Source of the DNA: Biscogniauxia marginata | Lineage: Eukaryota; Ascomycota; Sordariomycetes; Xylariales; Xylariaceae | Direction: 5' to 3' | Length of the DNA stretch: 64,000 bases | NCBI GenBank assembly: GCA_022695795.1 | Contig: MU404100.1 | Location: 1 to 64,000, forward strand | Shown here: positions 12,308 to 22,896 of the stretch, one piece after another | How positions within the stretch are numbered: the stretch's first letter is position 1 | Layout of the letters: each line of letters starts with the position of its first letter | Notes under the pieces: generated by a model | The model's database searches: none | What the model was told of the DNA's origin: nothing | Seen by the model: the letters and a program-made list of their open reading frames with translations, nothing else | Position numbers and translations under genes: made by a program

Positions 12308-13285
12308 TTATACACCCCACCCGTGTTCCTCCCATTCCCTCTCCTCTTTCTGTTCTGGCTCCTCCTCTTCCTCCCCGTCCTCTTCCAGCTCTTCCTCATC
12401 GTCCTCCTCGCCGCCGCTCTCCCCTTCCTTCTTCTTCTTCTTGCCGGCGGGGCCCTGGAAGAACAGCTTCATGACGGCGCCGAGCTCGCCGTCCGTCTTG
12501 CGCACCTCCCTCGCCTTGGGGACCGAGGCGGCGCCGGCGCGGATGGCGCGCACGAGGGCCTCGCACTCCTCGAGCTTGGCCTTGCGCGCGCCCCGCTTTT
12601 GCGCGAGCAGGACCTCGACGCGCTTGCCGCGCTCGAGGAAGGCGCGGAGCCGCTGGAGCTTGTGCAGCAGGTCGTTGGGCGCGATCGCCCACCCGAACTC
12701 GAGCTCCTTCCTGTTGACGTTCTTGCGCCGCTGGCTCTTGCGCCGCTCCTCCTCCACCGCCGCCATGGCCGCCAGGTCCCCGATCTTGCAGATCGCCGCC
12801 GCGGGCGGCGGGACGTAGTACGGGTCCGCGGCCTCCTCGGGCGTGGGCGGCTTCGGCTTCGGCGGCGACGCCACCATGATCAGCACGTGCGTGTCCAGGT
12901 TGAGCCGCTGCAGCACCGAGTCCAGCCGCTGCGGCGGCGAGAGCTCTCCGCCCGGCGACCTGGGCACGAGGCGCACCCACTTGTAGGGGATCTCCTCGTT
13001 CAACTTGTACTTGGTTGGCTTGGGCTTGCCCTTGTTGCCCTCGATGTTGATGAATCTGAGGCCGGCCTGCGAGCCCCCCGGGAGGTTGCTCGTCGTCAGG
13101 GCGCGGATCTGATGCTGATGCTGCGTCGTCGCGGTATCGGAGATGCGACTACCGCTTTTGATTATCCTGAGGGTCGAGGGTTGCGCTTGTAGAATGCCAT
13201 TATGACTGCTGCCGCTGCTGAGGTCCGAGAGGAAGACCCGGTGGAGGGCTCGCGCGGGGGAGCAGAGACAGCGTGTATGCCTCAT
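12308..13285 (-). CDS. Mitochondrial translation initiation factor IF-3-like protein
   Basis: The predicted role is to bind the mitochondrial small ribosomal subunit and prevent premature subunit joining during initiation (AIM23/IF3mt family). Single exon, 325 residues from the chosen ATG, which is followed by MRHTRCLCSPARALHRVF, a basic leader typical of mitochondrial import. An in-frame ATG 15 codons upstream (13330) would add a Lys/Glu-rich stretch and is less likely. An N-domain-like segment begins KYKLNEEIPYKWVRL (about 92-106). The C-domain (about 188-278) contains RKELEFGWAIAPNDLLHKL and a basic region, QKRGARKA. The last 45 residues are a Lys tract then an almost continuous Glu/Asp tail, unusual for IF-3. 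The gene is GC-rich and head-to-head with IMP1. Confidence 0.82.
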   Translation of the reverse strand: MRHTRCLCSPARALHRVFLSDLSSGSSHNGILQAQPSTLRIIKSGSRISDTATTQHQHQIRALTTSNLPGGSQAGLRFINIEGNKGKPKPTKYKLNEEIPYKWVRLVPRSPGGELSPPQRLDSVLQRLNLDTHVLIMVASPPKPKPPTPEEAADPYYVPPPAAAICKIGDLAAMAAVEEERRKSQRRKNVNRKELEFGWAIAPNDLLHKLQRLRAFLERGKRVEVLLAQKRGARKAKLEECEALVRAIRAGAASVPKAREVRKTDGELGAVMKLFFQGPAGKKKKKEGESGGEEDDEEELEEDGEEEEEPEQKEEREWEEHGWGV

Positions 13286-13884
13286 TTTTTTTTCCTTTTT
13301 TCCTCTCTTTTCTTTCTTCTGCTCCTCCACCAGGCTTTGCGTATAGAGAGCTGTCCTCCGAGGGCTAAGCGATTGGAACCATATCTTGCCCGTTCTGTGG
13401 CCGTTGAGCTGTCGTTGAAGATTTTTATAAGTAATGTGGGATCCTTACGTAGCGAAGGTTGGGGGTTCCGTGTTTCCTCTGCGATCTGCAATTGAGTTGA
13501 GCGGAAAGCTGGAGAAGTTCTGCCGACCAATCATGTCTTGAGCGTGGGGAATTAGCGTCATACCTACTGTACCAAGATGGTGGTCCGAGCTTTCAGGTCC
13601 GCTTACATGCGCAGTCCAATTCTCATTTCTCATCGGCGCTTTCACTCACCCACTCACTCACTTACATCGCAAGACGGACGGACAGATACCTTTACTTATT
13701 CCTCACTAGCAATGCAACCACTCACTTAGACGATGATGGATCTCATCCCTAGAAATCCGTTCTCTCACTAACCACCAACACGAACCCTCATTCAAATCTC
13801 CCCCAAGCCAGAAACAAGACCTGAATCGGAAGAAGAAAGGAGTAGGTAATAATAATAATAAAAATAGAAAAAAAAAATAAAAAG
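13286..13884. promoter_or_regulatory. Shared divergent promoter region, IF-3-like gene and IMP1
   Basis: About 600 bases separate the start codons of two genes reading outward, both for mitochondrial functions. The region includes tandem CACTCAC words near 13,645-13,662, and the IMP1 leader is very A-rich immediately before its ATG. Shared control is an inference from arrangement; no specific operator is recognised. Confidence 0.5.
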
Positions 13885-14706
13885 ATGCCCTTCCTCGGTC
13901 ACCCCATCCGCCTCCTCTTCGCGACGGTCAAGGGGCTCGCGCTGGCGCACATGGCACTGACGTACGGGTACAGCCTGGGCGCCGGGTGGGGGCCCTCGAT
14001 GCTGCCGACGTTCCTGACGACGCAGGAGTGGTTCGTGACGGACCGGCGGTGCCGCCGCGGGCGCGGGGTGCGGGTCGGGGACTGCGTCGCCTACGGGATC
14101 CCCGTCGAGCTGGGCGAGGAAGGGGTCAAGCGCGTCGTCGGCATGCCGGGGGACTACGTGCTGCTCAACTCGCCGGGGCTCGTCGACGGGAACCCCGGCG
14201 CCGACAGCATGATACAGGTATGCTTTCATCCCCCCCCCTCCTTTTTCATTTTCCTACTTCTTTTTTCCCCCTTCGGTTTTCGCCCTACTTCTTTTACCGA
14301 TATGTAGGTATTGTAAATAGTTGTTTCCCTTAACACACTACGTTGATTATATGTACAAGGGAGCTTTTGTGCTTGAGGGGAGGGATGAAAGGAGGTATAG
14401 TAGAGAAGAGGAGCGATTACTGGTGAGAGGACAACAGCGACTAGGTGAAATTTTAAAAATAGTAGAGCGTCACGTTCTATCGTCATATACTTACGTGTCC
14501 ATGCCAAACAGGTACCTAAGGGCCACTGCTACATCGTGGGGGACAACCTGCCCTGGTCGAGGGATAGTCGAGATTTCGGACCGCTGCCCATGGGCCTCAT
14601 CAAAGGCAAGGTCGTGGCTAAGGTGTCTTTCGATAGTTGGAACCCGCTCTACTGGTTCTCCAAGGTCGAGAACGGCTTGAAAGGTCCAGAGCCGACGAAG
14701 GCCTGA
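13885..14706 (+). CDS. IMP1: Mitochondrial inner membrane protease subunit 1
   Basis: This is a signal-peptidase-type serine protease (S26) that removes bipartite presequences in the intermembrane space. Two exons, 13885-14217 and 14512-14706; 175 residues. A hydrophobic N-terminal segment (about 10-28) would anchor it in the inner membrane. GPSMLPT gives the catalytic Ser38, and KRVVGMPGD gives the general-base Lys82. GDNLPWSRDSRDFGP near 121-135 is the third conserved box, with the Ser-Arg-Asp-Ser-Arg form typical of IMP1. The intron (14218-14511) is 294 nt, long compared with every other intron in the window. Its junction is phase 0 and leaves the family sequence intact. Exon 1 is very GC-rich. 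Confidence 0.92.
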
Positions 14707-15360
14707 TTGACCTTCCTCGAAAATGACCGACTAGACGGAAGGAATTAGTGCTCAGGGACTACGAAGACATCATGTTGCTAGTAGACTAGCAGTCCGACTA
14801 TTACTGTCATAGGCTTACAACGCGCACTGAATACCTTGCTTGATAGCCGAGAGGAGAGACATTCTTTTTCGGAAGGGCTATCATTGCTGGATATCATCTT
14901 TGCGAGAAAAAAGGACAATCTAATTACATGAATTTAAGGGTCCCTGGCAAAGTCTGCATACAATCAGAGCTCGTCTAGGATTGGATGAGGAGATTGCATT
15001 GTCTTCATCTTCTTTTTCCCGATCAACCTGTTTCCCCCCATGTACAAATGAGACATCAATCGTTCTTACAGAAACCCTCCTCGATTGCAAGCCTAGGTAG
15101 GTAGGCACGACGGGTCTTGCAAAATACGCCCACCCACGATTTGGACCACCATCGCGGATATGCACCTGCGGAAATCAAAGGCTCAAAACAAAAAGAAATA
15201 CGGCTCCTCGAAAACATTAGAAATGCATGCATATATAGATGCGCCTCCAACTCCCCCCACATGACCACCATGTCCGCTTTGGATGCTGGAAGTAACCTAA
15301 AAATACTGGCGACTCAAAATAAGATTCCGCTCATGGAATTGCAGACGGGCGTGTCGTTCT
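14707..15360. other. Intergenic region between convergent genes
   Basis: The 3' flanks of IMP1 and VAC8, which converge here. No gene or repeat of note. Confidence 0.6.
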
Positions 15361-17465
15361 TCAGCCCTCGATGTGCGCTTTCGACATACTCTGGCCGAGG
15401 AGCTCCAGGCAGCGTTGAGCTAGGTTAATAACCTCGCCTTCATCGTCATCGTCGAACTCGTTGTCCGACTCGAGCTGCCGGTTTGCAATTTGCTTAATCA
15501 TCTCGACAATCTCATCCGACTTTCCAATCAGTCCGATCAAATTCTTGTCCTCGGATTCGAGAAGCTGAAGTAGCGTCCAGATGGCGATATGCTGGAACGT
15601 AGCGTCGCCACTAGCCAGGAATCTACTCAGGTAGCCATGAATACCACCATTAGGTTCTAGCCAGTCTGCGACGAAGATGGTGTAGTCACCGACTAGGATA
15701 GGTTAGACATGTTTTTCATAAAATATCAAACGAAATCAAATCAATCTTACCTTTCGACGATAGGTTACCGAGGGCCGCAGCACTGTTCCCCTGTACTTCG
15801 ATGCTTGGGGAATGTGTCAACGGTATAAGAACATCGAAGACACCAAGATTAAGCAAGTGGGTCTTAAGGTCATCTGAGAGTGCTAAGACTGCAATTGCGG
15901 CAGTCATCTCAGACTGTACCGTAACCGGAACATCCAGCACGAGCTGCTTGCACTTTTGTACCGCACCAGCTTCCAGGACCAGTGCCTTGTTCCTGTCAGA
16001 GCTAGCCGCCAGATTTCGGAGAGTTGAGATGGCGTGGCACTGGATTTCTTCATTATCCGTCGAGCCCAAAAGATCAACCAAGGGCTTCAGGAATCCGGCC
16101 TCGATGATAGGGGACTCGTTCAAAGGATGGATGGAGATGTTACGTATGCAGGCAACAGCCGAGAGAATGAGAGGGAGATACGAAGACTGTAACAGGCGGA
16201 GCAGGGGGTTGAGTCCTTGAGCTCTGACGATATCTAGTTGGTACTTCTCGTCCGAGGCCAAATTCCGAAGGGCTAATGCGGCTTGACACTGCACCTTGGG
16301 GGATGAGGAATCCATGAGATTGACCAGTGACTGTACAAGTTTCGTCTCCGAAGAGGCCAGTTTTCGTCGATTGTTCGAGTCTACGGCGATGTTGCTCAGG
16401 GCTGTCGTGCAATAGTATTGAACATCAACATCAGGTGATGAGAGGAGCTGAACCAACACGGGGATGGCGCCCGCGTTGACCAGTTGTATACGATTTTCGT
16501 CTACGCAACATGTGAGACGATTTGCGATTCAGCCCTGATAGATTTTGCTTGCATACCTGAATGTGTCATGTTGAGGAGCGCTCCGGTTGCGTTCCGTTGT
16601 ACCCTCATGTCTCTCGACTTAGCCAGCCGCGTGAGCGGACCAAGGGCACCGGAGCGCGCAATCTTTGCTTTGTTTTCCTCATGTGTAGCTAGATTGGTGA
16701 TGCACCCTACGGCATTGCACTGAACCTCGACATTCGGGGAGAGCATCTGGCGGATGAGCGGTGTCAGACCGCCCAGCTGGACGATTAGGACTTTGTTTTC
16801 GGCTGGACAATACGGTCAATAGAGCAGGTAGACACGGAATGTTACAGAATTAGACGTACTGTTAACGGCCAAATTTCCCAGAGCCGCACTAGCTGCTCTT
16901 TGGACTTCGATATCGGGGCTCTGGAGGAGGAAGAGGATTGGTTCGAGGGTATCTCGATCGACTTCACGAACATCTTTAGACTTGTCAGTTCACTACTCTT
17001 GCACAACGAGACAAGACGCATTGGGACTTCAACGGAAGTCTGTCCCAAGCTAGCCACAGGTAATTGCGGGACAGGTGCCTCCCGATGATCAATACTCGCA
17101 CCTATGACGTACCTCGCTCGGTGATCTCTGCAAAGGTCAAGCTCGCACTCCTCTGCAAGTCGATATTGTCCGAAAAGACGAGCGTGCTCAGGGCCCGAAG
17201 GGGTTCGCCGGAGAAGAAATCGGTCTCGCCGCGCTGCGAAGCGGTCAGCCTGGAAGCGGTGGAGGGGATTGCTGATGGGTGTAAACATACATTCTCGAGA
17301 TACTGAAGCAAATCGGCGACAGCTTCTCGCTCACTGTCGGCGAGGACCGGCTCATAGAGGCCATCGCGGGATTTCCCTATCGCATCTCAGCATTTACCGA
17401 ACCAAGCTCCAATCCAACCCAGATAAGGAGTATGTACCTCCGCAGCATGACTGACAGACACCCAT
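15361..17465 (-). CDS. VAC8: Vacuolar armadillo-repeat protein Vac8
   Basis: This is a lipid-anchored scaffold on the vacuole membrane, needed in yeast for vacuole inheritance, nucleus-vacuole contacts and selective autophagy. Seven exons: 17465-17438, 17376-17291, 17233-17113, 16973-16860, 16802-16557, 16500-15751 and 15692-15361, giving 558 residues, the usual fungal size. The N-terminus is [10 protein letters not shown]: Gly2 for myristoylation and Cys4, Cys7 and Cys8 for palmitoylation. The first exon is only 28 nt. [20 protein letters not shown] starts the repeat region, and tandem ARM repeats fill the rest (for example [45 protein letters not shown]). The protein ends in an acidic DDDDEGE segment and SKAHIEG. 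Every junction restores conserved ARM sequence, so the model is firm. Confidence 0.95.
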
Positions 17466-19945
17466 CGCTGTGGGCAGAACTCCAGAACTCGATCGGTGAT
17501 GACGGGTACGGGTACGAGAGACAGTCGACGGTGAGATGGAGGGAAATACTAGATTCGCACAGGGATGTAACCCTTGGCTGGTGTTGTTGTTGTTGTTGGT
17601 GATGGAAGGCTTATCGGCAAAGGATGGGCGTTAGGCGTTAAAAAAAAAAAACGAGCTCGCTTTGGGGGTGATCTACCCTGTGATGGAAAAGGATTGATTC
17701 GAGCGATTATGACGCGCAGGCGGGCACGGAGATAATGGTATCAGGCCTCATCAGCGAGGGTGTTGCGACGGTGTGATTGTAATTGTGTATTGTCGTGGAG
17801 CAAGAAGAGAAAGAGAGCGGACGTCGTTGAACATTACTGGGGTTGTTTACAGTACAGGTTGCAACTGGCAAAAAGCTAGGTTAGCAGCAGAAGTGGTAGT
17901 AATAATAGCGGTAGCGGTAGCGGGTAAGAAGGTGTTGCGTCTTCCTGGGCCATGAACCCTGTTCCCCGTCGAGCTTTCGATGCTGCCCGCGGGTTGCTGC
18001 TGCTACTGCAGGTGGGCGGGTGGACTGGATGGAGAAGGAATGGATGAGGAACGGATGGGCTTGGATGCGTGGCCTGCTACTGTTGTATTTTTGTAAGATT
18101 TATGGGTCCCTTCCTCTGGTCGATGTTCGTTCGGCGACAGCTGGTCACGAAAATACACTATAGTAGTACTCAGGTACCTACCTACCTGAGGTAAACGGAA
18201 CTTGACCGGTCTCTCTCTCCAACTACCTAGTCCCGTATCGGTTTCACTTATTAACATCACCAATGCCCTGAAAGAACCCGCTAAAAGCACCTTGATCCCC
18301 CAGTCTAGCCACCCCAGCACCGGAAGCACTTTCAAGGTTTCCTCGCGACATCCATCCATCACTACAACAACAACAATAACCGCATAATAGCGCTTGCTGC
18401 TTGTTGCACCATGCTTTGCTGCCCTGTGCTTGACATTTCCCATGAGCTCTTCCTGACATTGACGTAGCATGCCTGCAAACCACCCCCGATTATCATTGCG
18501 TCCTGCCCTTTTGGGACAGCTTCGCTTCGTGCAAGCAGCCACTAATTGCTTCAGTGCTCTGTATACAGAAATCATCGACCACTTGACTCACCATATCAAT
18601 TTTTAGGCATTTCACGCTTCCATGTGAAAGACCTTCAGCCCGCCTCTCAGGCCAAGTGCCACGAATTTTGAAAGCCAAGCCACGTTTGGTTTAGGTAGCA
18701 CTTGTTTCATATGAAGCTATTCCCAACCCGACCTCGAAGGTTGAACCAACTGGACCCACATTATTCTACCGAGCTCCTTGACGATAAAAGAAGTACTATA
18801 TACATCAATCATATCATCTTGGTTCATGTGTTCACTCGTCCCAATGACCAATATACGGAAAATAAAAAACCAGGAACAATATGGGGGGTATTCGATCACC
18901 TGAACATGTTTTGTAGTTGCAAACATCATCAGAATGATCCAGCTCTCCAAGTCTCTGATCTCCGTCTGACTTGGTTCCTCACCCGACCTCCAACCGTCCT
19001 TGGTCGTGCTGATGTACCCTCCCTCTAGACAACTCCTATGTCAGATGACGACAGTTTTTCGTCCTCAAAGATGAGTATGCGACCCAACGACACCATTTTA
19101 ATGATGAATGGTCCCGGTTCCAGAGGGGGGTACTTCGAAACAGCTAGTTCTAATTCTCGGTCGGATTCGAGTTGGCGCATATTAAAACATGCCGTCCAGT
19201 CGCCTTCGTTCTACCCATCCCAATTAAAAAATAATAATAATAGAGCGGCACTGTCGATATGATATACGATAATCTAACTTCCCGAAACTTGACGGTGCGG
19301 AAACCAGTAGCGTTGTTTTGTCGCCTTTGTGTTTCCCAGCGTGTGACACACCTATCGAGAGACGTTCCGCCATTTCTTGGACACATACACAGAGAATCCA
19401 CTTCAAGTTCTCTTATCTCCCGCGGCACTGTCTACAGACTGCACCCTCGGTGGGGGGGGGAGTATCGGGGTTCATGATGACACAGGATAGGTACGTCACT
19501 AACGGGTCACTCTGACATGACTGGACAATCTCAAAGGGTCTCTCTGCCTTGATACGCAGGTAAGTAGGTACATATAGGTAGAGGTTCACGTCACAGGTAG
19601 GCAGGGAGCTCCAAGCGCGTCACTCTTGCTGAAATACCAGATATACATGGTTATAAATGAAACATCACCTGTCGCTCCAGCTCCATGATAATAATGATCA
19701 AGAATAATTAATGGCATCTGCAGGCCACAGTCCAGTTGTCTGCCGGGAACCCTGAGCCTGATTACCGGTACAAGTATTGAACTTACTACCTAGAGCTTGA
19801 TTTACGTCTTCTGGTTGGTTGATCGCATCAGATAATGACTTGGATCCCAGACTTACATAACTTGTTGGTATTGGAGGGTCTAGACATATACTAAGGTAAT
19901 GCTTATCAGCCGCTGGACGAAGCCCGCCGCAGATAGGGAGAGGGA

Positions 19946-19984
<39 letters not shown>

Positions 19985-20592
19985 TATATTCAACAAAATG
20001 AGCACGGATGCTGTGTGTTATCTGCTATCACCAGGGGACATAACCCGCCCTTCCCGGAAAGCTTCTCCCGGGTATCATCGATCATCGAGGATTGCCCACT
20101 CGGCTCCAGTTTACGACTGTCCAAGGTTGACCGATGGGAACAAGGCACGCAACGGAGCTACCTATTTCATGTAAGATATCTCTTTCCGACATCATCGTCA
20201 ACCTCGTCGCCATCAGACCTATTTTTCTATTATTATTTTCCATTCGTGATGTAATGAGTATCCCCCTACCTATCGCACTTATACTTCCAATTATTATCTA
20301 CCTAGTCTTGTCTAGTCCCGTCTAGTCGCAATCTCAACCTTAACCTTAGACACAGACAGCTAAGCTTCCCTTGCCTTTGCCCCTCCTCTCTCTCTCTCCC
20401 CCCACCCCCCTCCTCGTGCAAACAGCTTGTGCTTTCTACGCCGATAGTTTTATCTGCTACTGTTTCTTTTATTTATTTTTACCAATCGTACGCCCAACTC
20501 CATCTCATCCGCACACCTCGGGGAGACGGGCGTTCCACTAAAGACTCGCGCTGAAATAGAACTCTAGCCTATCTAGGCAGAGGACGGAAACG
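17466..20592. other. Gene-free 3.1 kb between divergent VAC8 and SNF4
   Basis: Upstream DNA of both genes. It contains GTT and GGTAGC short repeats near 17,580-17,930, a CCTACCTACCTGAGG tract at about 18,172-18,190 and an AAAG microsatellite. It ends with a CT-rich tract at about 20,380-20,420 in the SNF4 leader. A 190-codon minus-strand frame at 18003-18575 has no recognisable domain and is not called. Confidence 0.55.
19943..19984. repeat. (AAAG)n microsatellite
   Basis: About ten near-perfect tandem GAAA units, about 610 bases upstream of SNF4. Confidence 0.92.
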
Positions 20593-22072
20593 ATGGATGC
20601 TTCGACTGCAAAGCCTAATAAATCGGCGGACGAGCCACAGCATGCAGCCATGTCATCCGCTTCTGTCTCCATGCCACCGCTCCCGAGAATTGGCCACGAG
20701 CTCCCTTTCGTACAGCCGTCTTCGTACTTAAGACCCAAATCTCGGAGTCGTACAATCCCTATGTTCGCGACACCAATGAGTCCCATCGATGAGGAGCAGA
20801 TGCAAGGCCTGGTGAGTGAAGAATGCCAAATGCTATGTAGAATCGACAGCCATCACACCCGCTCCCGCCGGGCCGCTTCCTTCCCACAGAAAATCCCGTT
20901 CCAGTTTTCTGAGCCGCCGCAGCCGTCTTCTTGGAGAAGACAACACATGGGACGCGGACAACTAACCAAGTCTTCAATTCTCTAGAACGGCCTGCGCGAC
21001 TTTCTCCGGGTCAGGACAAGCTACGATGTTCTGCCGCTGTCCTTCCGTCTCATCGTCCTCGACAACGACCTCCTCATCAAGAAGAGCTTGAACATCTTAA
21101 TCCAAAATGGTACGGTAGCCCCGAGCGACAGACCCAACGATCAATTCCTAACTTGTGAGCCCTCTTCTTTGATCTAGGGATCGTCTCGGCGCCGCTTTGG
21201 GATTCGCACCACTCGCGATTCGCCGGTCTTCTGACCGCCACCGACTACATCAACCTCATCCAGTACTACTGCCAATTTCCCGAACACATTGATGACGTTG
21301 ACAAGTTCAGGCTGAGTAGCCTTCGTGGTACGGTGTCGCCCAAATTGCGAACATGCGGGGTAAGAAGTTGGGATCCGTAAGCTGATATTTGACGGTTCGG
21401 TCTGTAGACATTGAAAGGGCGATCGGCGTCCTCCCTCTCGAAACCGTCTCGGTCCATCCGACGCGACCGCTATACGAGGCCTGTAGCCGCATGCTTAAGA
21501 GCCGCGCCCGCCGCATACCTCTGGTCGACATCGACGACGAAACGGGCAGGGAGACCGTAGTCAGCGTCATTACGCAGTATCGCATCCTCAAGTTCATCGC
21601 CGTCAACACGGAACAGCATACGATGCTCCTCAAGAAGACGGTTCGCGAAATCGGGCTGGGCACATACAAGAATCTCGCGACGGCCAAGATGTCGGACTCG
21701 GTGCTCGAGGTGATCAACCTGATGGTGGTGCACAACATCTCGGCCGTGCCCATCGTCGATAAGAACAACGTGGTGCTCAACGTCTTCGAGGCCGTCGACG
21801 TCATACCGTGTATCAAGGGCGGCGTGTATGAAGAGCTCAAGTCGAACGTTGGAGAGGCACTGTCGAAGCGACCGGAAGACTTCCAGGGGATCTACACCTG
21901 CCAGGAGGACGACAGGCTCGACTCGATATTCACGACGCTCCGTCAATCCCGGGTTCACAGGCTGGTTGTAATCGACGACAATTGGCATCTGAAAGGCATC
22001 ATTTCCCTGTCAGACATCCTCAAGTATGTCCTGTTCTATGGCGACGAGAACGATTATTTCCCTTCCTCGTAG
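20593..22072 (+). CDS. SNF4: SNF1/AMPK gamma regulatory subunit (CBS-domain protein)
   Basis: This is the nucleotide-sensing gamma subunit of the SNF1/AMPK complex, which controls derepression of glucose-repressed genes. Four exons: 20593-20811, 20986-21109, 21178-21327 and 21408-22072; 385 residues. The first 65 residues or so are Pro/Ser-rich and disordered. The conserved core begins [15 protein letters not shown], then [20 protein letters not shown], followed by four CBS motifs. Examples are [20 protein letters not shown] and [20 protein letters not shown], the latter in CBS4. The second to fourth exons join at phase 1 and reproduce family sequence such as [13 protein letters not shown]. 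The protein ends shortly after CBS4, as expected. Exon 4 is more GC-rich than the flanking DNA. Identity is secure. Confidence 0.95.
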
Positions 22073-22896
22073 TGTGATATAAGCATGTTAGACTCAGTCC
22101 GGCGATGGGAAGGGTATGCTGGAGGGAAAAGGGGTAGGAGGGCATAGGAGTCACAGGTTTTTCTTGGGCATTTGCAAGGGCTTACGGCGTTCGGAGGGTC
22201 ATAACGATTGCATACGGAGCAGTTCTTTGTTTCTCTAGATTTCTTGTCCCCCAATTTCCGCCTACGGATCTCATGAAATACCCGGACTAGGACGATCAGG
22301 GAACAGGCTGTAGACACGGGGATTAGACACTGGGCGACATAGGCGACAGTTTGTCTATAAGTTTGGCAGCTATTTTCCCACGACAGAGGCGCAAGGTGGT
22401 CAAATACCCCGTGGTTGGCTGGTTAGTTGATCAGTTGGTGTTGAGATATTCAAAGCTTTGTTGTCTAACACACAGTCCTTACACACACTGGTATCAGACG
22501 AAGCAGTAAGCAGTAATAGTGATCGTGATAACATAGAACTCGGACGTACTTTCCTGCTCGCCATACTTACTTAGCCTACCTGTATACTTACCTACCTAGG
22601 CACTTAGTAATCTATATGGACCTGTTCATAAGGCAGGTGCTATCTATTACACGCTTTCAACTCGGCCAATAGAAAGCATCTGTGCTCATGTCTACCTGCT
22701 ATTCTTAGAAGTCTAGCACAAGATGGATCCCAAACACCGGGTCATGTTTTTTGGTATTATTTATTTCTCGTTTCTCTTCACCAGCTCCGCTTCTACTATG
22801 TTCATCCCATTCGTATTTTCTTTTCGAGATCCTGCTACACACTCTTGCGTGATCCCTTGCTCGTAGTTACCATAGCTCAGATGCAGTCTTACAACC
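22073..22896. other. Intergenic region, SNF4 to RhoGAP gene
   Basis: The 3' flank of SNF4 and promoter of the RhoGAP gene, transcribed in the same direction. It contains a CTTACCTACCTAGG tract near 22,587-22,600. No gene seen. Confidence 0.55.

Noticed and set aside
12323..13192. 289-codon plus-strand frame
   Set aside because: Antisense shadow of the GC-rich IF-3-like gene; Leu/Arg/Ala-rich with no domain.
18003..18575. 190-codon minus-strand frame between VAC8 and SNF4
   Set aside because: No recognisable domain, and it covers repeats of promoter-like DNA.
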